Of a stretch of DNA of 64,000 bases, positions 8,842 through 19,605 are shown piece after piece. Below the pieces are notes generated by a model that did no database searches, was not told the origin of the DNA, and worked only from the letters and a program-made list of their open reading frames with translations. A program made the translations under genes and the position numbers. Position 1 is the stretch's first letter. Each line of letters begins with the position of its first letter. Origin of the DNA: Candidatus Villigracilis saccharophilus (GTDB lineage: Bacteria; Chloroflexota; Anaerolineae; Anaerolineales; Villigracilaceae); contig JADJNA010000026.1 of assembly GCA_016709305.1 (NCBI GenBank), positions 1 through 64,000 on the forward strand, written 5' to 3'.

Positions 8842-11751
8842 TTATCAAAAAAACTTCACCGAAAAAGAAAGCCATCGCTGCGCCTGACGAACTGACCTTC
8901 ATGGCCATGTTTGACCGCCAATCCGCGATCGTATTACTGCTGGAACCCCAAACGGGCCGCATTCTGGATGTCAATCAGGCCGCGCTGGATTTTTATGGAT
9001 ACCCAAAAATCAAAACTTTGTGGAATGTTGATCCAGGAGATCATCGCTTTATCCGTGGAGCAGGTCGCGGCGGAACATCAAAAAGCCATTAACCAGAAGC
9101 GGAAGTATGATGTTTTTCCGCACCGCCTGGCCAACGGAGAAGAACGGATGGTGGAAGTGCATTCGTCCCCGATTTTTCTACAGGAGCGGCGCTTCCTTTT
9201 TGCGATCATTCATGACATCAGCGCTCAAAAACAGATGCGGGAAAAGCCGCGTGCGGAGGATGAAGAATTATTAAGACAAATGGAAGGGTTTACCGAAGAG
9301 TTATTAAAAACCGGGGCAGAGCAGGTGACCTATCAAAAGATTCTGGAGAACCTTTTATATCTGTCCAAGGCAAGGTACGGGGTATTTACTTTACTCAATA
9401 AAAGCAGCGGGAAATTCACCACGGTCGCCGTTGCGGGGCTGAGCACCCGCGTCAAGAGAGTTTCCAAAATACTGGGCTTTGAGCTGGCAGGCAGGCAATG
9501 GGATAACTATTCCATCCAAAATGAAAAACTAAAGGATAAAGTTGTCGCGCGTTTTTCATCCCTGAGAGAACTGGCACAAAGAGTCGTTCCAGAAGCGATC
9601 ATCAGGCCGCTCGAAAAGCTATTAAATACGGGGGAAGTGGTAGTGACCAAAGTGATCATGGATACTCAAGTGGTCGGTGATATTACCTTGATCATGCCGT
9701 CCGGTCAGGGATTTATTAACGATGCCCTGGTTGCCATCTATTCAAGGCAGATCGATATGTTCATTACACGGGTCATGGCAGGCGAGTCGCTGCGCGAAAG
9801 CGAGACGATGCTCAAAAAGGCGCAGGAGGTCGCTCACCTTGGAAGCTGGGAAATTGATCTCGCCACAAAAAAAGTGATCGCTTCGGATGAGACGCACCGT
9901 ATTTATGGTGTCGATCAAGATGCACTGACCCTGGCCTTTGTTCAATCCATTCCGTTGCCGGAATTTCGTCCCATGCTGGATGCGGCCCTGGCTGCACTCA
10001 TCACGGAAGGCAGGCGTTACGATGTTGAATTCAAGATACAAAGAGCGTCCGATGCTGAGATCCGTTATATTCATTCCATTGCCGAATATAACGCATCGAC
10101 TCGAACGGTGATCGGCTCGGTCCAGGATATCAGCGAACGCAAGCGGTTCGAAGTCAGTATCCAGCAGCGTGTGAATGAACTTGAAACCATCAACCGCATT
10201 TCGCGTGTCATGCGTTCCGCCTCGAAGCAGAATGAAATGCTGGCGATCGTACTGAATGAGGCCCTGGCCATCCTGAATACCCCGCACGGTTCCATTGAAC
10301 TGTATAACAAGGCTATGAATATATTGGAAAAGAACATAGCCCGCGGCTGGACGGCTCAAGTCAATGAGCCGCTGCAGAGCATCCATGAGGGAATTGCCGG
10401 CCATGTGTTCACCAGCGGTGAAATACACATCTCACCTGAGTTTGCCAGTGATCCCATGACACGGGCTTTATCTCGCGATCAGATCCCGCCCGGTTGGGGT
10501 GGAGCCTGTCTGCCCATTCGTACCAACCAGCAAACCCTGGGTGTGATGATCGTATCCGTGCCGGGGGAACGTATCCTTGACCAGAATGAGATCCGCTTGT
10601 TATCCATTTTGTCGGAATTGACCGGCTCGGCGCTGCAGCGTATGCAATTGCACGAACAGACAATGCGGCGTTTGGATCAGTTGAATGCGCTACGGGCGGT
10701 GGACCAGGCTATCTCCAGCAGCCGTGATATGCATTTGACGCTCAATATTCTATTATCCAATACCATTTCCCAGCTGAATGTGGATGCGGCGGCTGTGCTC
10801 CTGCTTCAATCGGATTCAAGCATCTTGAAATTAGTGGCGGGGCGCGGCTTTCGCACGCTCCTTCTGGAAAGTGTCGATTTGAGTGAAAGTTTTGTCGGGC
10901 GGGCTATTCTGGAACATCGCTCGCTTCTGGCACTTGACGTGGAGTCGGTCGCACTGCATGAAAACCCGCAATTTCTGAAATTCTGGAAAGCGGAGGGTTT
11001 TGTTGGTTATTGGTGCGTGCCTCTGATCGTGAAAGGAGAGATCAAAGGCGCTTTGGAAATCTATCATCGTACAGCTTTCAGGCCTGAGACGGAATGGACC
11101 GAATTCCTTGAGGCGCTGGCCGGCCAGGCCGCCATCACAATTGACAATACCCAACTCTTTGAGAACCTGCAGCGCTCCAATCTGGATCTGGGTCTGGCGT
11201 ATGATGCCACGATTGAAGGCTGGTCGCGGGCAATGGATCTGCGTGATCATGAGACCGAAGGGCACACCCAGCGCGTCGCAAACTTGACCATAAAACTGGC
11301 GCGTGTCATGCAGATCAGTGAATCACAGCTGACAGCGATTCGGCGCGGCGCGCTCCTGCACGATATTGGCAAGATGGGGGTTCCGGACGCGATCCTTCTC
11401 AAAGAAGGAAAATTAACCGAAGAAGAGTGGGTGCTGATGCGCAAACATCCCCAGCTCGCGTACGATATGCTGTCCCCGATCGCCTACTTAAATGATGCGC
11501 TAATCATCCCGTATTGTCATCATGAAAAATGGGACGGTACAGGCTATCCGCGCGGATTATCGGGAGAGGAGATCCCAATCGCGGCGCGTATCTTTGCGGT
11601 CGTGGATGTCTGGGATGCCGTTACAAACGACCGTACTTACCGGAAAAAATGGACCAAACCAAAAGCGCGGCAGTTTATCAAGGAGCAGAGCGGTAGTCAT
11701 TTTGACCCGCGGGTTGTAGATGCTTTTTTGAAAATTATCCAAAAAGACTAA
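8838..11751 (+). CDS. PAS/GAF sensor HD-GYP phosphodiesterase, one frameshift
   Basis: About 970 residues when one A is removed from the A run at 9005-9009; without that, translation stops near residue 84. Order of domains: a PAS domain (VLLLEPQTGRILDVNQAALD), a central sensor segment, a second PAS-like domain (AHLGSWEIDL), two GAF domains (ALAILNTPHGSIELYN; LLSNTISQLNVDAAAVLLL) and a C-terminal HD-GYP domain. The metal-binding LLHDIGK at 11353-11373 and the GTGYPRG loop near 11535 are complete, so c-di-GMP hydrolysis is expected. It overlaps the upstream cyclase gene by four bases. Synthesis and breakdown of c-di-GMP are thus encoded as one unit. Confidence 0.85.
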
Positions 11752-11825
11752 ATTCCAACAACTGAGTCTTCCGGCACCATTCGGCCTGAAATGGCTGGTA
11801 TGTGTGCAGGAAAAAGTATTTAGGA

Positions 11826-12293
11826 TCAGGGTGGAATAACGATCTGAAAAAAGAGGAACACAATCAGTCCAAGCAGCAGTCCTGGCAAAGCCGGAACGGG
11901 GCCTGCCCGCCGGCGGATCCAAAATCTGCGCCAGACTTCCAGTCCTAGTAATGAAAGGATCACTGCGGATAGGGGGAAGAGACAGGCCAGTCCACTGATG
12001 GCCAGCAGGTCGGCGCGCCCGATCAGACCTTTACGATATCCATAACCTGTCAGCAGGACCGGCCACGCGCATGGGAATAATAAAAGCGGGACTGCGTACA
12101 GTCCCGAACTGTTTCTTAGTACGCCCCATGCGCAGGCAAATAGAATGATCGCGGTCCGGCTGGGAGTCACAGGCGCGGCGATCAGGATCGTCCCAAATAA
12201 AAAAAGTTCAATGCCCGGCACAAGCCGATAGCGCAGGTCGGCGAAGCTGAATAACGTAAATGAAACAAGCGCGAAAGAGTCGGTCAGGGTCAT
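11826..12293 (-). CDS. A24 prepilin peptidase-like membrane protein
   Basis: 155 residues, about five hydrophobic segments. Two aspartates sit where the type IV prepilin peptidase (A24) active site lies: FADLRYRLVPG near residue 19, and GRADLLAISGL near residue 92 in place of the canonical GxGDxK. The second motif is degenerate (GRADLL), so activity is uncertain. The ATG overlaps the stop of the TrbL-like gene by four bases (ATGA). A more canonical peptidase is encoded at 14850-15245; this second one may process a different substrate or be inactive. Confidence 0.55.
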   Translation of the reverse strand: MTLTDSFALVSFTLFSFADLRYRLVPGIELFLFGTILIAAPVTPSRTAIILFACAWGVLRNSSGLYAVPLLLFPCAWPVLLTGYGYRKGLIGRADLLAISGLACLFPLSAVILSLLGLEVWRRFWIRRRAGPVPALPGLLLGLIVFLFFQIVIPP

Positions 12294-13958
12294 AACTGAT
12301 CGTCTTTTTTATTGGTTGGGGTGAAGGTCAGCATGCCTTGAACCTGATCGGCATTTCCAAGTTCGGCGGCGTGATAAAGCGGATCAGGTGAACCTTTAAT
12401 TTCAGCGGGATGATCCAGATAGGCCTGAACAATTTTTGCTGTTTCCTGCGGATATTGCGCGGCGAGCACGTTTGGATCCAGACCATGCTGGGTGACATGC
12501 GGTGACATGGCTTGAAAGCCGCGTTCAAAGTCATCAGGCGACCCTCTGAAGCTTGAACCGATGGCTGAATTCACGGAAGAGGAAAAGCCGAAATCCTGTG
12601 TTTGTGATTGCGATGAACTTCCCTGGGTTTGACTCGCATTGAAGCGCTGCATGCGTTGCCCGAGTTCGGCCTGCCGCGCGGAGAGTTCATGCCCATGCGC
12701 CAGGGAACGGTTATACGCGGCGGGTGCGTGCAGTCCCATCGCATCCAACGTCCCCGCCTGTTGGGTGAGCTGCCGGGCTGCATTCAAATGACTCATGGCT
12801 GCCTGTCCATTGCCTGTCACAGAACCTGCTCCGGCTGAACTTGCAGCTCCTGCCCCGGCTGCCCCTGCTCCACTGGCGGCCAATGCGCCGATCGAGACGA
12901 TCTGTTGCGCGGTCTTTAGCATCTGCCCGAAGGCGTCTGCGGTGGTGGAGATGGTCATCCTGCCGAGGATGCCGGCCAGCGAGAGCAATAATCCGGTTGC
13001 GCCCCAGAGCCAGATCACGCGGATGATGGCGGATAACAAGCCCTGCCTGTCGAACAGGGACCCGGCTGCGATGCCGGCTTTGAAGACCCCGCCCGCCACA
13101 ATGGGCAGCAGGGAGATCAGTACAACCGCCTTGATCCATAGGGAACGCAGCCAGGCCGCCTGCGGAAGAACACTTGCGATCGCGATCGGGGGCGAGAACA
13201 GCCAGAATGAACAGGACCGCGTTGGCGGAGGCAAAGGCAAACAACATCCCGCCGATCGCGAGCAGCGAACCGATGGATAGACCTACGGAAACGAGTCCGC
13301 CGATGAAGCTCAGATTGGAAATCCCCAGCACCACTGAAGTGGCCGTGGTGGAACTGACAAAGTTCATGGCCAGGCCGCCGGCTTCCCCGATCACTTTTCC
13401 CACCATCCACCAGCCCAGCCGCACGACCAGGTCCAGAAAAGGTCCGGAGACGACCGCCAGCACGCCCGCTGTGACCCAGTCGCCGATGACGCGCAGCCCG
13501 GAGTCGTCATCACCGAGCAATCTTCCCCAATGATATACGGCCAGACGTAGAAGAAATAACGCGGGGGCCAGCGCGGCTGCCACAGGCAGACTCGACTGCG
13601 CGGCGCGGCTGTAATCGCCCTGACTGGGTGCCTGCACGATCTCCCCGATCACCTGGGTCCAGCGCGCCACTTCCTCGCTCATGGCGCGTACTTCCTTATT
13701 GGCAGCCTTGTTAAAGATATTGGTCAACGCCTTCGAGATCGTTTCAGTTGGAAAGACCAGATGATGAAAGATCTGCGAGATGCTGTTGATGATCGACCCT
13801 CCCGGCGGTGGCGTTGAAGTGGGTGTGGGAGGCGGTGTGGTCGTGACATCCATCGACAGTCTGGAACTGTCTGGAGGTGTGGCAGCTCTTGCCACGCTGC
13901 TCAACGACAGCATGGCAAGCAACACAGTCAGGATGATAAAGGGACGGGCTTTTTTCAT
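12290..13958 (-). CDS. TrbL/VirB6-like polytopic membrane protein, one frameshift
   Basis: About 556 residues. The ATG at 13956-13958 overlaps the preceding stop (ATGA) and has GAAGG upstream. A signal segment (FIILTVLLAMLSLSSVARA) precedes a Pro/Thr linker and about seven membrane helices, with a Gly/Ala-rich then Ser/Gln-rich cytoplasmic tail. This is the build of TrbL/VirB6 channel components. The frame breaks at the C run on the coding strand at 13188-13192: adding one C changes LAVLAPDRDRK into LAVLAPPIAIASVLPQ and joins the two halves. The tail carries an odd ankyrin-like element near its end (DPLYHAAELGNADQVQGML). Its partners are the peptidase genes either side. Confidence 0.7.
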
Positions 13959-14860
13959 AGGTCCTTCAGGGCGAATGGCGAGATGAGGTCTCTTTTGAAG
14001 CATTGATTTTGGTATCCACATTTCCTGCAGATCGAAGGTTGACGCAGCGCGTGCAATGGGTGATGGGGGCCGTGCCTGGCAAGATCTGAGAGATGCTGCA
14101 CCACCCGTTCCAGTTCCCTGCCTGGCAGCGTTTGGTCAAAGGCCTGAGCCTGGCCGTTCTCACGGTCGAGCGAGAAAATTGCTGGCGTGTTTGGCCAGGG
14201 GTGATCCCCGCTCGGGCTGCATTTTGCCATCAAGGAAAAACTGATCTGATCCTGTTCCAGGTTTGATACCAGCAGTCCGATCTTGGTCTCCACCACGTGA
14301 CCGACTGGAACTTTCCATACCCAGGCGTCGAATTGCACAGGCAAGCGGGTGAAAGGTAGGATCAGGGATACTTTTTCATTTTTCAGTAGGTAGCCTGATT
14401 CAGAATCAACATTCAATCCTGCGCGCCAATCCTGGACCAGGTAGGCCCAGGCGCGTACATAGGTAAAAAGATTGCGCCAGTCCCCACCCAGGGAATGGAT
14501 CGCGTTCTGTGATCCAAAGCGGTTTGTCAATTCGATCCTTGGCATGCTAAAGAATGGCGAGAGTTCGGGTGCCAGGATGGCTGGGTGCTGGGAACGATAC
14601 AGGCGGACCCGCTCGATATATTGCCTGACCTCTTCAAGTTGTCCCTCGAAGCCATAGCGGGTGAGATGCTCCCGCAGAGTCCCGCCGCTGGTTAGATCCA
14701 GCAGGCATTGCCAGACCGGGTCAAAGGGCGGGACAGGGTCCGCGCCGGCCAACCACCAGTATGCTGTCATTGGACAGAATAGATATGCAAGCGCTGACAG
14801 GATCGGATGCGCGCGCGCATTCTTGCGGTTGAGCAGGGCAAGAAAAAGATCAGTGTACAT
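13955..14860 (-). CDS. Cas4/RecB-like PD-(D/E)xK nuclease with four-Cys cluster
   Basis: 301 residues from the ATG at 14858-14860, overlapping the upstream stop. I see the pattern of Cas4/AddB-type iron-sulfur nucleases. Near the N-terminus is ALAYLFCPMTAYWW (first Cys). A later RLPVQFDAWVWK and VVETKIGLL would give the D and E-x-K active-site residues. Near the C-terminus lies CRKCGYQNQC (C-x2-C-x5-C), placing the other three cysteines. No CRISPR array or cas gene is near. It sits between a prepilin peptidase and a TrbL-like gene, suggesting processing of DNA during transfer. The family call is from motifs only; a zinc-binding protein of other function is the alternative. Confidence 0.5.
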   Translation of the reverse strand: MYTDLFLALLNRKNARAHPILSALAYLFCPMTAYWWLAGADPVPPFDPVWQCLLDLTSGGTLREHLTRYGFEGQLEEVRQYIERVRLYRSQHPAILAPELSPFFSMPRIELTNRFGSQNAIHSLGGDWRNLFTYVRAWAYLVQDWRAGLNVDSESGYLLKNEKVSLILPFTRLPVQFDAWVWKVPVGHVVETKIGLLVSNLEQDQISFSLMAKCSPSGDHPWPNTPAIFSLDRENGQAQAFDQTLPGRELERVVQHLSDLARHGPHHPLHALRQPSICRKCGYQNQCFKRDLISPFALKDL

Positions 14861-15245
14861 ACCAGCACAACAGGACAAATGGAATGGTTCGCCAGGCGGA
14901 TGGGGTCATGGTATTGGTTATTGAGCGTGACTGGATAACTCTCCAGAGGATCTGCATCAGACCGCTGAGGAGGAACGAGATGAACATCATCAGCAAAGCC
15001 TGCGATGAATGCTCAACGGGCAAAGCCCAGAGCACGGTCATCCAGAGCTTGACATCACCCGCTCCCATCCAGTCGCGTGCCCAGGTGAACAACAACAGAG
15101 AACAGGCCAGACATAATTCGAGCGAACCTGGAAAATGCGCGATCCCTCCTATGGCAAGGACCGGAACGATACACCAGTTCGGAACGCGGCGGGTGCGCAG
15201 GTCAATCAGGCTGATGACTAAAACATAAATGAGCAACCAGATCAT
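14850..15245 (-). CDS. A24 type IV prepilin peptidase
   Basis: 131 residues, about four to five membrane helices, the size of the catalytic core of TadV/CpaA-type peptidases without the methylase domain. Both catalytic aspartates are visible: SLIDLRTRRVPN near residue 15 and GAGDVKLW near residue 63. It should cleave the leader of the Flp prepilin encoded at 23856-24035 and of TadE-like proteins. First gene of the minus-strand operon running to 11826, with the next start overlapping its end. Confidence 0.8.
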   Translation of the reverse strand: MIWLLIYVLVISLIDLRTRRVPNWCIVPVLAIGGIAHFPGSLELCLACSLLLFTWARDWMGAGDVKLWMTVLWALPVEHSSQALLMMFISFLLSGLMQILWRVIQSRSITNTMTPSAWRTIPFVLLCWYVH

Positions 15246-15487
15246 GGTTGCTCATCATAGTGGAATACCAGTGTGGGTCTGTGGGAGGTGTCGGTATCGA
15301 TAGAATAGCGTGTCTCGTTCTCGTTTGCTTTTGTTGGATAGCATATGCAGCATGGGGAAGATTGGACGAAATTTGCAGAAATACGGAAACACGAATTTCA
15401 ATTTCAGAAGATAATGCTTATGCAAACATCCGGTATGATTCGGTGCCGCGTTTTACACAAGAGCATTTGTTCTGATATTTTCTTTCC

Positions 15488-15903
15488 ATGTCTATCTTGG
15501 ATCGCTTCCTGTACCTGATAGGCTTGCGTCAAACGCCCTGCCCTCGATGCTATCCCCTGGATGTGAGTGACAGTTTTCAAGTCACACTTTCCACACCTGC
15601 TTTAGATGAGGGTCGCCCTGCATCCGAATTGATCCCTGAACTCTTGAACGCCGGGCTAAACCAATATCCGTCCAACGAAATGTTTTGGAAAAATGAGGCT
15701 CCCTCTCTGTGTGCGAGAAGGAGGAGTCTGCGCTGGTATGTTTGGGATACACCAAGCGTGAGATCGGCGCGCGTTTGAACATCTCGCCCGAAACGGTCAA
15801 GGATCGTTTGGAAAGCACACTGATAAAATTCAATATCACGAAGCGTACTGAACTGCGGCGGTTGTTCGCCAATTGGGACTTTAGCGCCTGGGAACAGGCG
15901 TAA
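15488..15903 (+). CDS. LuxR-type HTH regulator, one frameshift
   Basis: About 138 residues if one C is added to the CCC at 15701-15703. The C-terminal part is a LuxR/GerE helix-turn-helix: EESALVCLGYTKREIGARLN followed by ISPETVKDRLESTLIKFN. It is a paralogue of the regulator at 34854-35342: both have a short MxxFxxxL-type head, a variable middle and an RDWDF/NWDFSxW-type ending. No receiver domain is present. It is transcribed away from the peptidase/TrbL operon, so it may control that operon. The 242 bases upstream contain no gene I can support. Confidence 0.65.
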
Positions 15904-16020
15904 TGGAAATCACGCGCGACAGCAGTTGTCCGGCTTGTTTGTCTTCGTGATCACTTTTATATTTTCCTGCCCGCGTGCAGATCAGTTGAAACGGCTTCAA
16001 AGTTAATTCTCCAGGGGCAA

Positions 16021-17841
16021 CTAAATAGCCTGGCCTTTAAACTGACTGATATACAGATGATGGTAAAAACCCTTTTGATCCAATAATTGCTGGTGAGTGC
16101 CTTTTTCGACGATCTCTCCGGCATTGATCACCAGAACCTGATCCGCGTCGCGGATGGTGCTCAGGCGATGCGCGATCACGAAACTGGTCCGTCCTTTCAT
16201 CAGGCGCAGCAAGGCCTTCTGAATGCGGACCTCGGTGCGTGTATCGACGCTGCTGGTGGCTTCATCCAGGATCAGGATCGCAGGGTCTGCCAGTATCGCA
16301 CGCGCGATCGAGAGCAGCTGGCGCTGTCCCTGACTGAGATTACTGGCGCGTTCTGATAGATTCGACTCATAGCCGTGTGGAAGTTGGCGGATGAAGTGAT
16401 CAGCATCCGCCAGCTTGGCAGCCTGGATGCACTCCTCATCCGTGGCATCCAGGCGGCCGTAGCGGATGTTTTCCATTACCGTGCCTGAGAACATGAACGT
16501 GTCCTGTAAGACCAGACCCAGCTGGCGGTGCAGCCCGTCTTTTTTAATATCGCGAATGTTGATCCCGTTAATCCGAATGCTGCCGCCATTGATCTCGTAG
16601 AAGCGGGTCAATAGATTAATGATGGTGGTCTTGCCTGCACCCGTTGGACCGACCAGGGCAAAGGTTTCCCCGGCCTTCGCATTCAGGGTCATATCTTTGA
16701 TGATCAGATGATCCGGGCGATAGCCAAAGCTGACATGCTCAAATTGCACATGACCTTTTATGCTCATCGCAGGTTTTGCATCCGAGGCATCATCCACCTC
16801 GGATGACGTATCCATGATCTCAAAAACTCGCTCTGACCCGGCCAGCGCGGCCTGGATGGAGTTGTACATGTTGGCCAGCTGGCGTAAGGGCTGAATGAAA
16901 TTCTGTCCATAGGTGATAAAGGTGGCAATGATGCCCACAGTGACCAAGCCCCGCAAGGCAAGCCATCCGCCCAGACCCGCCAGCACGATCACAAAGAAAT
17001 TGCCCAGCACATTGGTAAGCGGCATCAGCAGCAGGGCGTAGCTGTTGGCAGAAACGCCGGCCCGAAATACTTCTTCATTGTGTTGACGAAACAGGGCGAT
17101 GGAAGATTCATTGCGGCGAAAAGCCTTGACCACTTTTTGACCGCTGATGGCTTCCTCCATCACGCCATTGAGTTGTCCGAGATGTTTTTGTAATTCGCGA
17201 AAGCCGCGGCGGGTGTAGCGGGCCACGAATTCAGTGAACCAGAACATGATCGGGACCACCAGCACGGATGCCAGCGCCAGCCATTTGTCCAACACGAACA
17301 TTGCGATCAGGATCCCCACCAGGGACAGCACACTCGCCAGCAGGGAGGTCACATTTTGGGAAACGGCCTGATTAATGGCTTCTATGTCATTGGTCAGGCG
17401 GCTCATCAACTCACCCGCGGGATGGCGGTCAAAAAAGGAAATGGGCAGGCTTTGTAAATGACTGAACAGATCCTTGCGCAATTGTTTCAACGCGCGCTGC
17501 GAGACATCCGACATCAGCCAGGCCGAGAGCGCCGTGAACAAATTGTTCAAGAGATACACCACCAGCATTGCAAGGGCGATCTTCATCAACCCGGCTGCGT
17601 CCCTGGTCGCGATGAATTTATCAATGGCCGTACCCATCAAGTATGGACCGATCAAACCCAGCAAGGTGTAGATCAATACGAAGACAAGTACCAGGATCAA
17701 AATCAGCTTGAAGGGATTGAGATAGGGCAGCAAACGCATCAAGGCATTGCGCGGGTCGCGCGCCTTTTCGATCTTGCCTGGATCACCGGGCCGTCTTTGC
17801 AGGCCGGGCCGAAATCCGCTTTGATTGGATTGATTGCTCAT
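16021..17841 (-). CDS. ABC exporter half-transporter, catalytic subunit
   Basis: 606 residues: a six-helix exporter membrane domain (residues about 40-340) fused to an ATPase domain. Walker A is GPTGAGKTT, the signature is NLSQGQRQLL, and Walker B ILILDEATSSVD keeps the catalytic glutamate. The start overlaps the stop of the upstream exporter gene by four bases. The partner (17838-19605) has Asp instead of that Glu, so together they form a heterodimeric exporter of the TM287/288 or BmrCD type. Such pumps export drugs or lipids. The MarR regulator heads the three-gene operon. Confidence 0.9.
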   Translation of the reverse strand: MSNQSNQSGFRPGLQRRPGDPGKIEKARDPRNALMRLLPYLNPFKLILILVLVFVLIYTLLGLIGPYLMGTAIDKFIATRDAAGLMKIALAMLVVYLLNNLFTALSAWLMSDVSQRALKQLRKDLFSHLQSLPISFFDRHPAGELMSRLTNDIEAINQAVSQNVTSLLASVLSLVGILIAMFVLDKWLALASVLVVPIMFWFTEFVARYTRRGFRELQKHLGQLNGVMEEAISGQKVVKAFRRNESSIALFRQHNEEVFRAGVSANSYALLLMPLTNVLGNFFVIVLAGLGGWLALRGLVTVGIIATFITYGQNFIQPLRQLANMYNSIQAALAGSERVFEIMDTSSEVDDASDAKPAMSIKGHVQFEHVSFGYRPDHLIIKDMTLNAKAGETFALVGPTGAGKTTIINLLTRFYEINGGSIRINGINIRDIKKDGLHRQLGLVLQDTFMFSGTVMENIRYGRLDATDEECIQAAKLADADHFIRQLPHGYESNLSERASNLSQGQRQLLSIARAILADPAILILDEATSSVDTRTEVRIQKALLRLMKGRTSFVIAHRLSTIRDADQVLVINAGEIVEKGTHQQLLDQKGFYHHLYISQFKGQAI

Positions 17842-19605
17842 GCCCGTGCCTCAATCGTTGATCCTTCCAGACGGAGACCGTTTCCCAACTGTGACTCGTA
17901 GATCTCCTGGTAGATGGAGCTGGACTGCATCAATTCCTGATGGGTTCCTTCCGCTGAGATGCGGCCGTCGTCAATGACCACGATCTTGTCAGCCTTCAAA
18001 ACCGTGCTGATGCGTTGTGCGATCACCAGGGTGGTGTGTCCCTGGATTTGAGACTCCAGCGCATCCTGTATTTTTGTTTCGGTTTCCACATCCACGGAGC
18101 TGGTGGCGTCGTCCAGGATCAGGATCTTTGGATGAGTCAATAATGCGCGCGCAATGGCGATGCGCTGTTTTTGCCCGCCTGAAAGATTCGTGCCGCGTTC
18201 CTCGACGTGGGTCTCATATCCTTTGGATAACGCCAGGATGAAAGCATGCGCCTGGGCCGCCCTGGCTGCAGCCATCACTTCTTCGTCACTCGCAGTGGGG
18301 ACTCCGTAGCGGATGTTGTCAGCAATTGTCCCTGAGAAAAGAACCGTTTCCTGGGGGACAATTCCGATCTGAGAAAGAAGCGCATCCTGCTTAATCTGAC
18401 GAATGTCCGCGCCATCGAGCAGAATTCTCCCCGAGGTAACATCGTAAAAACGCGGCACCAGATTCGCCAGCGTCGATTTACCGGCGCCGGTCGAGCCCAG
18501 CACGGCCACGGTTTGCCCGGGTTCAATGACCAGGTTGATATTTTCTAAAACTGTTTCGCTGATGCCTTTGTAATGGAAGCATACATTCTCGAAGACGAGC
18601 CGCGCTTGCGCCTCTTCAGGCAGTGCTCTGGCGCCGGGCGAATCCAAAACTTCCGGAACCGTATCCAGAACTTCATTGATACGTTTGGCCGAGGCAAGAC
18701 CGCTGGCCCAGGTATTGGAGAGCATCGTCATCATGGTCAGCGGACCCATTGTGGTCAGCAGGTAATTTGTGAAGGCCACGATCTGGCCGGTGGTCAGGCT
18801 GCCGCGAATGGCTTGCATCCCGCCGGACCAGATGACGATCACCATGCCGATGTTGACACACAGGGTCAGTATCGGCGACATGCTTGACATGATCTGCATC
18901 ACCCGCACGGAATGATCTGTGTAGGCTTCGTTGGCGCTCTCAAATCGCTGTCCTTCAAAATCTGCGCGCACAAAGGCTTTCACCAGCCGCGCCCCGGCGG
19001 TGTTTTCCTGCAGGACGGTGTTGAGGCGGTCGAGTTTTTGCTGCACGGAATGGAATAGCGGTTCCATTTTTAACACAAAGAAAATGATGATGATCGATGT
19101 GACCAGTAATAAAGGCAGGAGACTGAGCGCCAGGTCGCGGCTGGTGTTGATCATTAAAATAAAACTGCCGATCATCAGCAGCGGAGCGCGTGTCCCGATC
19201 CGCAGTGAGATCTGCGCCACGCGTTGAACAGCGGTCGTGTCACTGGTCAGGCGCACCATCAATTGGCCGGTCTTCTGTTCGTCGAGGTTCCCGTATGAAA
19301 AAGATTGCACGTGTGTAAAGAGCGCATTCCGCAGATCGCGGGCCACGCTTTCCCCTACCTGCACGGACAAAATATTATTTCCGACCGCGATCAAAGTGCT
19401 GATGATGGATATGCCGATCATCAGCAGGGCGGTCTGGGTTACCACCTGTTGGTTGTTGGCTGTGATGCCCTGGTCGATGATGCGCTGGATCAAACGCGGG
19501 ATGGACAGGTCGAGAAATACCAGTGAGGTCAGCAGGATCAGGGCTGCCAGAGAGCGTTTCCAATAGGGGCGCAGAAAATGAATGAGTTTTAAAGATTTGT
19601 TTCAT
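17838..19605 (-). CDS. ABC exporter half-transporter, degenerate-site subunit, frameshifted start
   Basis: About 588 residues when one A is dropped from the A3 run directly after the ATG (19600-19602), giving MNKSLKLIHFLRPYWKRSL. Otherwise the first in-frame ATG is 110 bases further in. The ATG overlaps the MarR stop (ATGA). Membrane domain then ATPase: Walker A GSTGAGKST, signature NLSGGQKQRIAIA, Walker B ILILDDATSSVD. The catalytic Glu is replaced by Asp, the mark of the non-hydrolysing site in heterodimeric exporters such as TM287. It works with the product of 16021-17841. Confidence 0.85.

Noticed and set aside
12711..13187. Continuation of the N-terminal TrbL-like frame past the C run
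   Set aside because: After 13188 this frame becomes an Arg/Cys-rich shadow of the real TrbL tail, which lies in the neighbouring frame; I joined the two halves instead.
15248..15475. 75-residue frame between the peptidase and the LuxR-type gene
   Set aside because: No ribosome site or recognisable pattern; it more likely lies over the promoter region.
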